Made by a program: the position numbers and the translations under genes
Notes under the pieces: model-generated
Database searches by the model: none
What the model was told of the DNA's origin: nothing
Seen by the model: only the letters and a program-made list of their open reading frames with translations
Shown here: one piece after another, positions 55,587 through 63,868 of the stretch
Position numbering within the stretch: position 1 is the stretch's first letter
Layout of the letters: every line of letters begins with the position of its first letter
From: ENR-C587 sp942493235
GTDB taxonomy: Bacteria > Bacteroidota > Ignavibacteria > Kapaibacteriales > UBA2268
Reading direction: 5' to 3'
DNA: 64,000 bases
NCBI GenBank assembly: GCA_942493235.1
Contig: OW818676.1
Coordinates: forward strand, 434,001 to 498,000

Positions 55587-56140
55587 ACTGAAGTTTTTTT
55601 AACAGCCTCCTGTGCCTGTTTGTCTCCTTTAGGGTGATGAGGCAATGGAACTATTTTTCTCCAATTGTTTCGTGCTAAAAGCCTATATATTGTTGTTTTA
55701 TGAACTTGGTAACCTACTAATTTTTCATATTCTTCTTTTATTTTCGCAACTGTAGCTATTTGCCCTTTTTGAGCTTCGTTTAAGAAGCCGTTCATAAACT
55801 CTCGTTCTTCATCTACTGTTAAATTTGCATTTCTTCTACCACCTTTACCTTTGGTTTCAATGGCTTCGGGACCAAACCTGTTATATTCAGATATAGTCTT
55901 ATGAACCAATGCCTTTGATACAGCTACATGATTAGCTATTTCCGTCGAGCTTCGGGGATAGTTCAGTGCATTATAGATTATTAACCATTTCTGCACTCGC
56001 CAAAAACCGACTGTATTTTTAATTTTTTCTTTTACTTCTTCTGAAGTAAGATGCTCTTTCGCTTTTGTTATTTTGTTCATAGTGTTTTTAGTACAAATTT
56101 AAGTAATTTTTCCTAAATTTCCAAATACTATTTTATATTT
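55026..56140 (-). mobile_element. IS630-family insertion sequence with TA target duplication
   Basis: The element spans two transposase ORFs. TA dinucleotides lie at 55024-55025 and 56141-56142, matching the IS630 habit of duplicating TA. The two ends are only roughly inverted: both contain a ggaaaaat-type stretch and an AT-rich ATTT...AAAT segment. Removing the element restores a reading frame across the site, which supports these boundaries. Confidence 0.65.
55583..56080 (-). CDS. IS630-family transposase, DNA-binding domain (first ORF)
   Basis: The 165-residue ORF contains winged-helix/HTH segments (YPRSSTEIANHVAVSKALVHKT, ~42-63, and YEKLVGYQVHKTTIYRLLARNNW, ~129-151) and the RRNANLTVDEEREF region typical of IS630. 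It ends with VKKTSV just after an A7 run on its coding strand (T7 at 55594-55600). The DDE domain continues in the -1 frame. Confidence 0.88.
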   Translation of the reverse strand: MNKITKAKEHLTSEEVKEKIKNTVGFWRVQKWLIIYNALNYPRSSTEIANHVAVSKALVHKTISEYNRFGPEAIETKGKGGRRNANLTVDEEREFMNGFLNEAQKGQIATVAKIKEEYEKLVGYQVHKTTIYRLLARNNWRKIVPLPHHPKGDKQAQEAVKKTSV

Positions 56141-56151
56141 TAGAACGCATA

Positions 56152-57348
56152 TTAGTAATAGATCTCTAAAGCTTGAACACCGGGTAATTCTTTACCCTCG
56201 AGAAATTCAAGAGATGCCCCACCACCGGTTGACACATAAGAAACCTGTTTTTCAAAGCCCATTTTCTTAATAGCCGATGCTGAATCACCACCGCCAATTA
56301 TAGTGATAGCACCATTTAGAGTAGCCTCTACTAAAGCTTCGGCTATATCAAAGGTGCCTTGTGCAAAATTCTTCATCTCAAAAACTCCCATAGGTCCGTT
56401 CCAGACAATTGTTCTGGAATTTTTAATTACTTCAGAGAATAATTCCACACTGTCTTCACCTATATCTAAACCGATTTTATCGGTGGGTATTTCACTGATT
56501 TTTACTGTTTGCTTATTGTCGGTATCTTCGAATTTATCTGTAACTACTACGTCGCAAGGTATAAGTAAATTAACTCCTTTAGCTTTTGCCTTCTCCATTA
56601 GTGATTTGGTAAGCTCAATTTGCTCAGGTTCAAGCAATGATTTACCGATTTCATAGCCTAAGGCTTTAATAAAAGTAAAAGCCATGCCACCGCCGATAAG
56701 AATATTATCGCATTTCTCTATTAAGCTCTCTATAACGGATATTTTATCCGATACTTTTGCTCCACCGAGAATTGCAGTAAATGGGCGAACTGGATTTTTT
56801 ACTGCTTTCCCAAGATATTCCAATTCATCGTGCATTAAATAGCCTGCGGCTCTAATCGGAAAATATTTTGCTACTGCTTCAGTACTGGAATGAGCTCGAT
56901 GAGCAGAACCGAAAGCATCGTTTACATAAATATCTCCGAGCTTAGCAAGCTCTTTAGCAAAAGCTTCATCATTTTTTGTTTCTTCTGCATGAAATCGAAC
57001 ATTCTCTAATAAAACTATATTGCCAAGGCTTGCTTTATTTACAGCCGCAATTGCTTTTTCTCCTATACAATCTTCGGCAAAAATAACTTTATAAGCATAT
57101 TTATTGATTAATAGGTCTGCAACAGGACGCAATGAAAATTTAGCATCCGGAGCACCTTTGGGTCTGCCAAGGTGAGACATAATCACCGGTATTCCACCGC
57201 CATCAATAATTGTATCAATTGTCGGTAGCGTACTTTTAATCCTTTTATCGTCAGTTACTTTCCCATTTTCATCAATAGGTACGTTGAAATCCACTCGGAT
57301 TAAAACTCTTTTACCGTTAAAATCAATATCTTTAACTGATTTTATCAT
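56152..57348 (-). CDS. pgk: Phosphoglycerate kinase
   Basis: The 398-residue glycolytic enzyme has KRVLIRVDFNVPID (~14-27), SHLGRPKG (~58-65), LLENVRFHAEETKND (~108-122), AILGGAKVSDKI and the C-terminal GPMGVFEM and GGGDSASAIKK. The length and motifs are normal. The stop is immediately followed by the start of the gene now broken by IS630, so pgk was once the first gene of a short operon. Confidence 0.97.
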   Translation of the reverse strand: MIKSVKDIDFNGKRVLIRVDFNVPIDENGKVTDDKRIKSTLPTIDTIIDGGGIPVIMSHLGRPKGAPDAKFSLRPVADLLINKYAYKVIFAEDCIGEKAIAAVNKASLGNIVLLENVRFHAEETKNDEAFAKELAKLGDIYVNDAFGSAHRAHSSTEAVAKYFPIRAAGYLMHDELEYLGKAVKNPVRPFTAILGGAKVSDKISVIESLIEKCDNILIGGGMAFTFIKALGYEIGKSLLEPEQIELTKSLMEKAKAKGVNLLIPCDVVVTDKFEDTDNKQTVKISEIPTDKIGLDIGEDSVELFSEVIKNSRTIVWNGPMGVFEMKNFAQGTFDIAEALVEATLNGAITIIGGGDSASAIKKMGFEKQVSYVSTGGGASLEFLEGKELPGVQALEIYY

Positions 57349-57687
57349 ACTAAACTCTATATATAGTTTAACAATTTTTATCTGTATTGAAACATTCTCA
57401 ATTTTCTAAGATAGGAAAATTTATTTATTAAAACAAGAAAAGAGTTTATTTAGTTTAAATTATTTGCTGTCTGTTGAAAACCAAATATATTGGCATTAGT
57501 TAAACTATATCAGTATTAACAGTATAGTAGTAATTGTAGAGTAAATAACAATATTATATTTATTAGGAAATGTCTTAATCCAAAGTATTATCATTTCGAG
57601 TAGTGATGGATCCATTTGAAATATTTTTATCAATCTGTATCAATCAGTATCTATCTGTATCAAAAAGAATGAAATACTTTATAAATA
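57349..57687. other. Spacer upstream of pgk
   Basis: This AT-rich spacer contains no gene. An imperfect repetition of atctgtatcaa occurs near 57630-57665. The promoter of pgk is expected here but I could not place it. Confidence 0.4.
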
Positions 57688-57712
57688 AAAAAAAACCTCG
57701 AATTGCTTCGAA
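57688..57712 (-). terminator. Terminator of the tRNA-Asn pair
   Basis: On the minus strand a stem ttcgaag/ttcgagg-type hairpin is followed by nine T residues, just past the second tRNA-Asn gene, so it ends the transcript. Confidence 0.65.
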
Positions 57713-57720
57713 GCTTTTTG

Positions 57721-57794
57721 CTCCTGAGGAGGGACTTGAACCCCCGACCCTCTGATTAACAGTCAGATGCTCTAACCAACTGAGCTACTCAGGA
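57721..57794 (-). tRNA. tRNA-Asn (anticodon GTT), downstream copy
   Basis: The 74-base minus-strand gene has acceptor TCCTGAG with CTCAGGA, D-arm TAGCTCAGTTGGTTAGAGC, anticodon loop ctGTTaa, T-arm GGGGGTTCAAGTCCC, and a G discriminator. CCA is not encoded. It is identical to the copy 25 bp upstream. Confidence 0.97.
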
Positions 57795-57819
57795 ATATTT
57801 CACCATATTTTAAACTTTG

Positions 57820-57893
57820 CTCCTGAGGAGGGACTTGAACCCCCGACCCTCTGATTAACAGTCAGATGCTCTAACCAACTGAGCTACTCAGGA
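57820..57893 (-). tRNA. tRNA-Asn (anticodon GTT), upstream copy
   Basis: Identical to 57721-57794, separated from it by 25 bp. The pair shares one promoter (57978-58009) and one terminator. Confidence 0.97.
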
Positions 57894-57977
57894 ATAATTT
57901 CTATTTCAAATCAATTTCTTTTTAACGCATTTTCTATTTTAACAATAAAATTGAGCTAAGGTCTAAAATTGAGAATT

Positions 57978-58009
57978 CAAAAATATTACTTTTTTTGCAT
58001 ATCTGCAAA
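57978..58009 (-). promoter_or_regulatory. Promoter for the tRNA-Asn pair
   Basis: On the minus strand TTTG (58009-58006) and TATTTTTG (57985-57978) are 20 bases apart, in the -33/-7 arrangement. The start of the tRNA pair is about 85 bp downstream, so a leader would be transcribed. The -33 box is one half of a palindrome shared with recO. Confidence 0.55.
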
Positions 58010-58026
58010 TATTTTTTTTATATTTG
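57994..58026 (+). promoter_or_regulatory. Promoter for recO
   Basis: TTTG (57994-57997) and TATATTTG (58019-58026) are 21 bases apart, about 100 bp before the recO start. The palindrome tttgcatatctgcaaa (57994-58009) provides the -33 box of both this and the opposite tRNA promoter. Confidence 0.55.
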
Positions 58027-58125
58027 TAAAAATAAATGGATTGTAGAATAATTTTTGATGTAAATCAATAATTAAATTTCTAATTGCTATTAATAAACTG
58101 ATTGAATTATATCTGGACATTATAA

Positions 58126-58848
58126 ATGATACTATCGAGTGATGCAATAGTCTTAAACAGCAAGAAACAAGGCGACACGAGCAAAATCGTTACATATTTC
58201 ACATCAGATAAGGGCATAATCCGTACTATTGCCAAAGGAGCCCGTAGCCCCAAAAGCAAACTAAACAGCGGTACTGATATACTTAGTATATGTGAAATAT
58301 CTTACTATTATAAAAAGACATCCGAGCTTCATCTATTGTCTAAATCAGAGAAAAAATATAATTTAAACAGTATTTACGAATCATATCTACATTTAAATTA
58401 TGCGATTTTAATTTCAGAGTCTATTCTAAATACTTTACATGACAATGACTCTCACCCCTATTTATATAAATTTACTGAAATATCAATATTAGCACTAAAC
58501 GATTTACTTAATCAACCGTTTAATATATTTCTAAAACACCAGCTAATATTAGCTAAAGAATTAGGATTTGAACCCGACTTTAGTACTCAAACAGATAATA
58601 CACTTCTTTTTAATATTGAAGCCGGTAGCTTTTTGGAAGAAAATGTTAAATTTCAAAAAAATTCACATATTTTGGACTGTAATACTATCAAATCACTTAA
58701 ATTTGTTGAAGCTAATGATATTGAAAATGTTGGGAATATAGCTTTTACTCAAGAAGAACAGTCTTCTATAATAGATTTTTTTATTAAATATTTTAGTTAT
58801 CATTTGGAAAAAAGCTTTTATTATGCAGGATATAAATTAATAAAATAA
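58126..58848 (+). CDS. recO: DNA repair protein RecO
   Basis: The 240-residue protein of the RecFOR pathway loads RecA at gaps. It has the N-terminal OB fold with DAIVLNSKKQGDTSKIVTYF (~6-25) and GIIRTIAKGAR (~30-40), then a helical domain with QLILAKELGFEPDF (~148-161). The Cys residues of zinc-binding RecO are missing, as in many Bacteroidota. A terminator overlaps its stop. Confidence 0.9.
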   Translation: MILSSDAIVLNSKKQGDTSKIVTYFTSDKGIIRTIAKGARSPKSKLNSGTDILSICEISYYYKKTSELHLLSKSEKKYNLNSIYESYLHLNYAILISESILNTLHDNDSHPYLYKFTEISILALNDLLNQPFNIFLKHQLILAKELGFEPDFSTQTDNTLLFNIEAGSFLEENVKFQKNSHILDCNTIKSLKFVEANDIENVGNIAFTQEEQSSIIDFFIKYFSYHLEKSFYYAGYKLIK

Positions 58849-58869
58849 CGTTTTAAAACGTTATTTTTT
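58844..58869 (+). terminator. Terminator overlapping the recO stop
   Basis: The arms aaataacgttt and aaacgttattt pair completely, followed by a T-run. It spans the recO TAA stop codon. Confidence 0.75.
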
Positions 58870-58970
58870 ACAATTATAAATACGCTATTTACTAACTCAT
58901 TACCGAGTATTTTACAATTTTAAATACGCTATTTAGTAACTAATTACCGAGTATTTTACAATTATATATA
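58866..58970. repeat. 44-bp tandem repeat, two full and one partial copy
   Basis: The unit ttttacaatt-ataaatacgc-tatttactaactcattaccgag-ta recurs at 58866, 58910 and 58954 with a 44 bp period and few differences, between recO and the next gene. The third copy is cut after about 17 bases. Confidence 0.85.
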
Positions 58971-58979
58971 GAAATCTTT

Positions 58980-59384
58980 ATGCTTAAAATATCTTATAAT
59001 TCCATTTTAGCTACAATTATGCTGTGCTTCATGCTAATAGCAGTTATTATGATGTTTGACCTAATTATTGGATCTTCAAATATCTATCAGAAGCCGTTAA
59101 AGCTTGGCTTAATGCTTGCCGCGAATTTATGCTCTTTGCTATTAGCAAAATCGTTATCCATTCTAAATAAAAAAGCTTATATTTTCTCTTTCATAGCCTT
59201 GCTATTAACAATAATCGCAGTAATTGAATTATTTTTCTTTGCCAATAAAACCTTTTATTTATTCACTGCTTTAGCGTCCCTTGCCAATATCCCCTATGTA
59301 TATAGTTTCAATACTTTTATGAAAATATTGCTTATGGCATTTTTTGGAAAAACTAATGAGGAAAATGAGCATATACCGGCATGA
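58980..59384 (+). CDS. Small integral membrane protein, unknown
   Basis: The 134-residue protein has four predicted membrane helices (about residues 9-28, 38-62, 67-88 and 92-117) and a charged tail (GKTNEENEHIPA). The start at 58980 follows the tandem repeats directly. I do not recognise a family, and no neighbour gives a clue to its role. Confidence 0.55.
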   Translation: MLKISYNSILATIMLCFMLIAVIMMFDLIIGSSNIYQKPLKLGLMLAANLCSLLLAKSLSILNKKAYIFSFIALLLTIIAVIELFFFANKTFYLFTALASLANIPYVYSFNTFMKILLMAFFGKTNEENEHIPA

Positions 59385-59540
59385 AATTCAAACAATTAAT
59401 ATCAAATAAACTTTAAATAAATGAGCTTTTTCCTAAAAATAATTTGTATATTCAAAATTATTTATTTATTTTTCGTTCTATGATTAAAATCATTGATTGC
59501 AATTGCTAATTCAACCATTTTTAATATTCAGAAAGTTATT

Positions 59541-59972
59541 ATGACAATTAAAATGCTTTTCAAGCACTCGCTTATTGCTTTGTCTTTGTCCTTTGCATTA
59601 CTATCTTGTACTACCTCACCTTATATTACTACAAGCGATATGTGCAAAAATTTGCCAAACATGCAATATTCAAGTACAATTTTTAGCGATAGGGTTTTTT
59701 CTTTTACTATGGATTTTAAAAATTTAGACGATTCTGTTACCGTCTATATTTATAAAAAAGTAGAAAAGTTAGACAAAAGCATTGGAATTAATTTCGCTAT
59801 ATTATTTAACCCTATGGCGGGAACTAAGTATGATTACTGTGCGGCGGCATTCAAAAATAGTTATTTATACTATTGGGGATATGTAGATGACTTTAAAAAA
59901 GAATCTGACCCTTTTATCCAATTAATGGGCGAAAAGATTTCCGAAAAACTTATTAATGATTACGGAGACTAA
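59541..59972 (+). CDS. Small lipoprotein, first of a paralogous triplet
   Basis: The ~143-residue protein has a signal sequence and lipobox (FALLSCTTSP). I choose ATG 59541 (MTIKMLFKHS); the frame extends to 59493. The C-terminal part CAAAFKNSYLYYWGYVDDFKKESDPFIQLMG has a pattern also seen in the next two genes (aromatic strands, a WG or SG turn, then a helix). It lies 3 bp before the second lipoprotein gene. Confidence 0.7.
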   Translation: MTIKMLFKHSLIALSLSFALLSCTTSPYITTSDMCKNLPNMQYSSTIFSDRVFSFTMDFKNLDDSVTVYIYKKVEKLDKSIGINFAILFNPMAGTKYDYCAAAFKNSYLYYWGYVDDFKKESDPFIQLMGEKISEKLINDYGD

Positions 59973-59975
59973 GTA

Positions 59976-60422
59976 ATGAAAATAATGAAAACAATATTAC
60001 TGGCTTTATCAGCTACTTTGGTACTAATCTCCTGTAGGACACTTAGCTGTCCTGACGATTTTATTAGTGTAACTAAAAAAACAAGTCAAGATGAATTCAA
60101 GGCAAAATTCGAAAGTAAAATCGTAGGCACACCGACAGTTGAAATAAAAGATGAGTCTTATCATTTGTATTGTTTTAAAATGCTTACTTTTGAGGAAACC
60201 TATACATCTACTTCGACAAATTCCTTTCCTACTATGGGTGGATATGGATCAAATTCGCATACTCATACTCGTTCTGCTACTTTTGACGACTATTATATCT
60301 TTATTTTTAATGATTCCAAATTACTTACTTCGGGATTTATCTATGAATTAATGAGAAATCAAGATGAGACAATAAAGAAAGTAGGAATTGCAGCTTATGA
60401 CCAATTTATACAGAAAGACTAA
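59976..60422 (+). CDS. Small lipoprotein, second of the triplet
   Basis: The 148-residue protein has a lipobox (LVLISCRTLS). It has a Ser/Thr-rich loop (TYTSTSTNSFPTMGGYGSNSHTHTRS) before the shared YYIFIFNDSKLLTSGFIYEL block. It starts 3 bp after the first gene and ends just inside the region of the third. Confidence 0.7.
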   Translation: MKIMKTILLALSATLVLISCRTLSCPDDFISVTKKTSQDEFKAKFESKIVGTPTVEIKDESYHLYCFKMLTFEETYTSTSTNSFPTMGGYGSNSHTHTRSATFDDYYIFIFNDSKLLTSGFIYELMRNQDETIKKVGIAAYDQFIQKD

Positions 60423-60426
60423 AATA

Positions 60427-60813
60427 ATGAAAACAAAGAATATCATACTATTATTAATGTTTGCAATGCTCTTTAGCTGTTCAAGTCCGATTATTCATCG
60501 AGGACTTTGGAAACTTAAAAAAGGAATAAATACCGCTGAAGTTATAAATATTGTTGAAGATAATAGTGGTACCAAACTAATTGAAGTTGATGGCAAATCG
60601 GCATCTGCTATCAATGTTCCGAATGTAACGAATAAATACGCTGTGGTTATCGGGCAGAAGTATATGTATTTGAACTATCAATATTACATCTTTGCTTTTG
60701 AAAACGATAAACTTATCTATTGGGGCACTCCGCTTGAATTTTCAAGGCATACATCTCCGCTGATTAATCAAATAGGAGAGCTTTCCATTCCACTTATCGA
60801 AAAAGATATGTAA
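60427..60813 (+). CDS. Small lipoprotein, third of the triplet
   Basis: The ~128-residue protein has a lipobox (MLFSCSSPI) from ATG 60427. The C-terminal YYIFAFENDKLIYWGTPLEFSRHTSPLINQIGEL aligns with the other two. It begins 4 bp after the stop of the second gene. Confidence 0.7.
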   Translation: MKTKNIILLLMFAMLFSCSSPIIHRGLWKLKKGINTAEVINIVEDNSGTKLIEVDGKSASAINVPNVTNKYAVVIGQKYMYLNYQYYIFAFENDKLIYWGTPLEFSRHTSPLINQIGELSIPLIEKDM

Positions 60814-61126
60814 GACTTTTTATTTTTAGGTTGTCTAAAAAGTAATTATATTACAATATCGTCATTCTGAGTGAAACGAAGAATCCTTAATTATCAATAT
60901 TTAGCTTTATCTGGATTCTTCACTTCGTTCAGAATGACAAATTTTTGACAGCCTCATAGAAACCATTAACATATCTCCGGTGTATAGATATATTCTCCAA
61001 ATTATACAAACAGATTCAATTATATAATTTCTTATATCAAATAGTAAATATCGCTACTTGCACCGACTTTAAGCACAGGTTGATGTTAAATATTTTATTT
61101 TTTTAGTAAATGATATAACCGGAATA
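60814..61126. other. Spacer containing the MITE-like element
   Basis: Apart from the 129-bp element at 60829-60957 I see nothing. The next gene is convergent (nfnB-like, stop at 61127). Confidence 0.5.
60829..60957. repeat. MITE-like element, copy A (129 bp)
   Basis: Ends aggttgtctaaaaag and tttttgacagcctc are imperfect inverted repeats, and the inner arms gtcattctgagtgaaacgaag (60861...) and cttcacttcgttcagaatgac (...60938) are a longer pair. The element follows the reverse complement of copy B (37624-37752) over its full length, with ~129 bp in both. Confidence 0.8.
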
Positions 61127-62551
61127 TCACCATATTTCAGGATTTTGCAAATATTCGTCTATTGCCCTTGCGGCTGTACGCCCTGCACCCATTGCAAGGA
61201 TTACGGTAGCCCCACCGGTAACAATATCACCTCCAGCAAATACACCTTTTTTATTAGTCTTCATATTAGTCTCGTCAACCAATATATTGCCCCATTTATT
61301 AACATTTAGGTCAGGGGTAGTCTGGCTGATAATCGGATTAGAACCGTTACCGATAGCTACTACTACTACATCTACCGGTAATTCCTCTATAGCATCTTTG
61401 ACCGGAACGGGTCTTCTTCTGCCTGAAGCATCAGGTTCGCCAAGCTCCATCTGCTGAAGTGTTACCGATTTTAATTGACCATATTCATTACCTTTAAGCT
61501 CTACCGGAGCAACAAGCAGTCTGAATTCAACCCCTTCTTCTTTAGCATGTTTAATTTCTTCTTTACGTGCCGGCATTTCGGCTTCGGTTCTGCGGTAAAG
61601 AATAATAGCTCTTTTTGCACCGAGTCTTAGTGAAGTTCTGACAGCATCCATAGCAGTATTTCCGCCACCGAATACTGCGACAGTTTTATCTTTTATATTA
61701 TAAACAGGGGTATCGGATTTAGGAAAATTATACGCTTTCATCAGGTTAATACGGGTTAAATATTCATTAGATGAATACACCCCGTTAAGATTTTCACCGG
61801 GTACATTCAAGAAATATGGAAGCCCTGCACCTACTCCGATAAAAGCTGCATCAAAACGAGCAAGTAGCTCATCTACTGTTTCTGTCAATCCAACTACGTA
61901 ATTTGCTTCAAACTTAACACCTAATTTAGTTAAACCTTCTACTTCGGCATTTACTATTTCTTTTGGCAATCTGAATTCCGGAATACCATAGAGCAATACT
62001 CCGCCGATTGAGTGAAGAGCTTCAAATACCGTTACATCGTGTCCCAATTGAATTAAATCCCCGGCTACGCTAAGTCCGGCAGGACCACCACCAATAACGG
62101 CAACATTTTTACCGGTTTTGGGTTTTGTTTCGGCAATTTGTAATCCGATATTATTTCTTTCCCAGTCAGCGGCAAATCTTTCGAGATAACCGATAGCAAC
62201 AGAATCGCCCTTTTTACCGATAATACACTCTTTTTCGCATTGTTCTTCTTGTGGGCATACTCTTCCGCATACAGCCGGTAGGGCATTGTCTTCTTTTAGA
62301 ATTGCTGCTGCTAATTTAAAATTTCTATCGCTAATGGCTTCAATAAACTGAGGTATTTTCACACTAACAGGGCAACCGGCTATGCAAGTAGGCTTTTTGC
62401 ACTGAATACATCTTAATGCTTCTTCTACTGCGGTTTCTTCGTCATACCCCAAATTAACTTCTTTAAAATTTCTTGCTCTTTCTTTAGGGTCTTGTTCAGC
62501 CATGTGATGACGAGGAATCTTCATTCTTTCTTTCATTGTTATCTCAGCCAT
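61127..62551 (-). CDS. nfnB: NfnB/GltD-like flavoprotein subunit
   Basis: The 474-residue FAD/NAD(P) and 4Fe-4S protein resembles glutamate synthase small subunit and NfnB. N-terminal Cys clusters (CIQCKKPTCIAGCPV and CGRVCPQEEQCEKEC) bind two 4Fe-4S clusters; then VIGGGPAGLS (FAD) and FGGGNTAMDAVR (NADPH) follow. It overlaps NfnA's end by 8 bp. In the NfnAB complex, NADPH electrons are bifurcated between NAD and ferredoxin. No gltB is nearby, so NfnB fits better than GltD, but SudA is also possible. Confidence 0.85.
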   Translation of the reverse strand: MAEITMKERMKIPRHHMAEQDPKERARNFKEVNLGYDEETAVEEALRCIQCKKPTCIAGCPVSVKIPQFIEAISDRNFKLAAAILKEDNALPAVCGRVCPQEEQCEKECIIGKKGDSVAIGYLERFAADWERNNIGLQIAETKPKTGKNVAVIGGGPAGLSVAGDLIQLGHDVTVFEALHSIGGVLLYGIPEFRLPKEIVNAEVEGLTKLGVKFEANYVVGLTETVDELLARFDAAFIGVGAGLPYFLNVPGENLNGVYSSNEYLTRINLMKAYNFPKSDTPVYNIKDKTVAVFGGGNTAMDAVRTSLRLGAKRAIILYRRTEAEMPARKEEIKHAKEEGVEFRLLVAPVELKGNEYGQLKSVTLQQMELGEPDASGRRRPVPVKDAIEELPVDVVVVAIGNGSNPIISQTTPDLNVNKWGNILVDETNMKTNKKGVFAGGDIVTGGATVILAMGAGRTAARAIDEYLQNPEIW

Positions 62552-63401
62552 TGCTTACCTCCGATGCCATTTTATCTATATTACATACATGATTAGTTAA
62601 AGATGTTTTCTCTTCTTCCAAATATATTCTATTTCTTTGAGTGAGAACAGCGAAATCGACTTGATGTGCGTCAAATTCAGGACCGTCAACGCAGACAAAG
62701 ACTGTTTTATTATCTACTACCGCTCTGCATCCGCCACACATACCGGTACCGTCAACCATAATCGGATTTAAACTAACTACGGTTTTTATCCCATAAGGTC
62801 TGGTTACTTCTGCTACTGCTTTCATCATCGGTATTGGACCAATGGCTAATACGAAGTCAACTTTTGTACCGCCGTCAATTATATCTTTAAGTTTATTGGT
62901 AACAAAGCCATGATAACCGTAAGAACCGTCATCTGTAGTAGCATATACTTCGTCGCAGACTTCTCTCATTTCATTTTCTAAGATAATAAATTCTTTGCTT
63001 CTGCCGCCAATAATTGAGATTACATGGTTACCTGCTTCTTTTAAAGCTTTAGCTGTCGGAAATGCAATTGCAGTCCCTACACCACCGCCAATACTAACAG
63101 CAGTGCCAAAATTCTCAATATGAGAGGCTTTGCCAAGAGGTCCTACCAAATCTTGAATAAAATCTCCGGTTTCTAAACGGTTTAATTCTTTGGTCGTTTT
63201 TCCGATGCCTTGAGCTATTATAGTAATAGTTCCATTTAAAATATCAGAATCCGCAATTGTAAGCGGAATTCTCTCGCCGTCGGGCAATACTCTTAGAATA
63301 ATGAACTGTCCGGCTTTTCTCTTTTCTGCAATTTTCGGAGCCTCAATACGGAATAATTTAGTATCCGGACCCAAAAATCTCGCTTCTACAATTTTGTTCA
63401 T
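62544..63401 (-). CDS. nfnA: NfnA-like FAD/NAD-binding subunit
   Basis: The 285-residue protein of the ferredoxin-NADP reductase/dihydroorotate dehydrogenase electron-transfer type has an N-terminal FAD domain (AGQFIILRVLPDGERIPLT), GGGVGTAIAFPTAKAL (NAD site) and a 2Fe-2S motif GTGMCGGCR plus a later Cys (VFVCVDG). It precedes NfnB with an 8 bp overlap and follows rpiB by 26 bp. As NfnA it would oxidise or reduce NAD(H) in the bifurcating complex. Confidence 0.85.
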   Translation of the reverse strand: MNKIVEARFLGPDTKLFRIEAPKIAEKRKAGQFIILRVLPDGERIPLTIADSDILNGTITIIAQGIGKTTKELNRLETGDFIQDLVGPLGKASHIENFGTAVSIGGGVGTAIAFPTAKALKEAGNHVISIIGGRSKEFIILENEMREVCDEVYATTDDGSYGYHGFVTNKLKDIIDGGTKVDFVLAIGPIPMMKAVAEVTRPYGIKTVVSLNPIMVDGTGMCGGCRAVVDNKTVFVCVDGPEFDAHQVDFAVLTQRNRIYLEEEKTSLTNHVCNIDKMASEVSNG

Positions 63402-63427
63402 AAAAATAAATCCTTAACTAATTGTTT

Positions 63428-63868
63428 TTAATTTCCTGTAAGAAAATGTATTTTTTCAACTCTAATCATGTGCCTACCGCCTAAAAACTCCGTATCTAAA
63501 AACGTTAGAATTAACTCTTTAGCTTTTTCTATATCTATTATTCTGGCACCCAAAGTAATTACATTAGCATTGTTATGTTCGCGAGCCAATTTAGCCATCT
63601 CAGTAGTAACGCAATTAGCGGCTCGAATACCTGTTACTTTATTGGCAGTAATCGAAACACCGATACCGGTACCGCAAACAATTACTCCGAAATCGGCAAT
63701 TCCAGCGGCAACCGCTTCAGCTGCCGGATAAGCATAATCAGGATAATCAACAGAATCTTCGGAATAAGTTCCGAAATCCAATACCTGATGGTCATGCTGC
63801 TTAATCCATTCAATCAATTCTTTTTTATAAAGAAATCCTGCGTGATCTGCTCCAAATGCTATTTTCAT
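63428..63868 (-). CDS. rpiB: Ribose-5-phosphate isomerase B
   Basis: The 146-residue enzyme interconverts ribose 5-phosphate and ribulose 5-phosphate. It has MKIAFGADHAGFLYKKEL (~1-18), VDYPDYA (~40-46), GVIVCGTGIG (~62-71, catalytic Cys66) and CVTTEMAKLAREHNNANVITLGARI (~85-109). It begins the rpiB-nfnA-nfnB operon. Ribose phosphates could also feed PRPP for the phosphoribosyl-polyprenyl pathway upstream. Confidence 0.95.
   Translation of the reverse strand: MKIAFGADHAGFLYKKELIEWIKQHDHQVLDFGTYSEDSVDYPDYAYPAAEAVAAGIADFGVIVCGTGIGVSITANKVTGIRAANCVTTEMAKLAREHNNANVITLGARIIDIEKAKELILTFLDTEFLGGRHMIRVEKIHFLTGN

Noticed and set aside
61127..63401. Glutamate synthase small subunit plus dihydroorotate dehydrogenase electron-transfer subunit as separate enzymes
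   Set aside because: The overlapping order and the 4Fe-4S/2Fe-2S layout match NfnAB better; no gltB or pyrD lies in the window.
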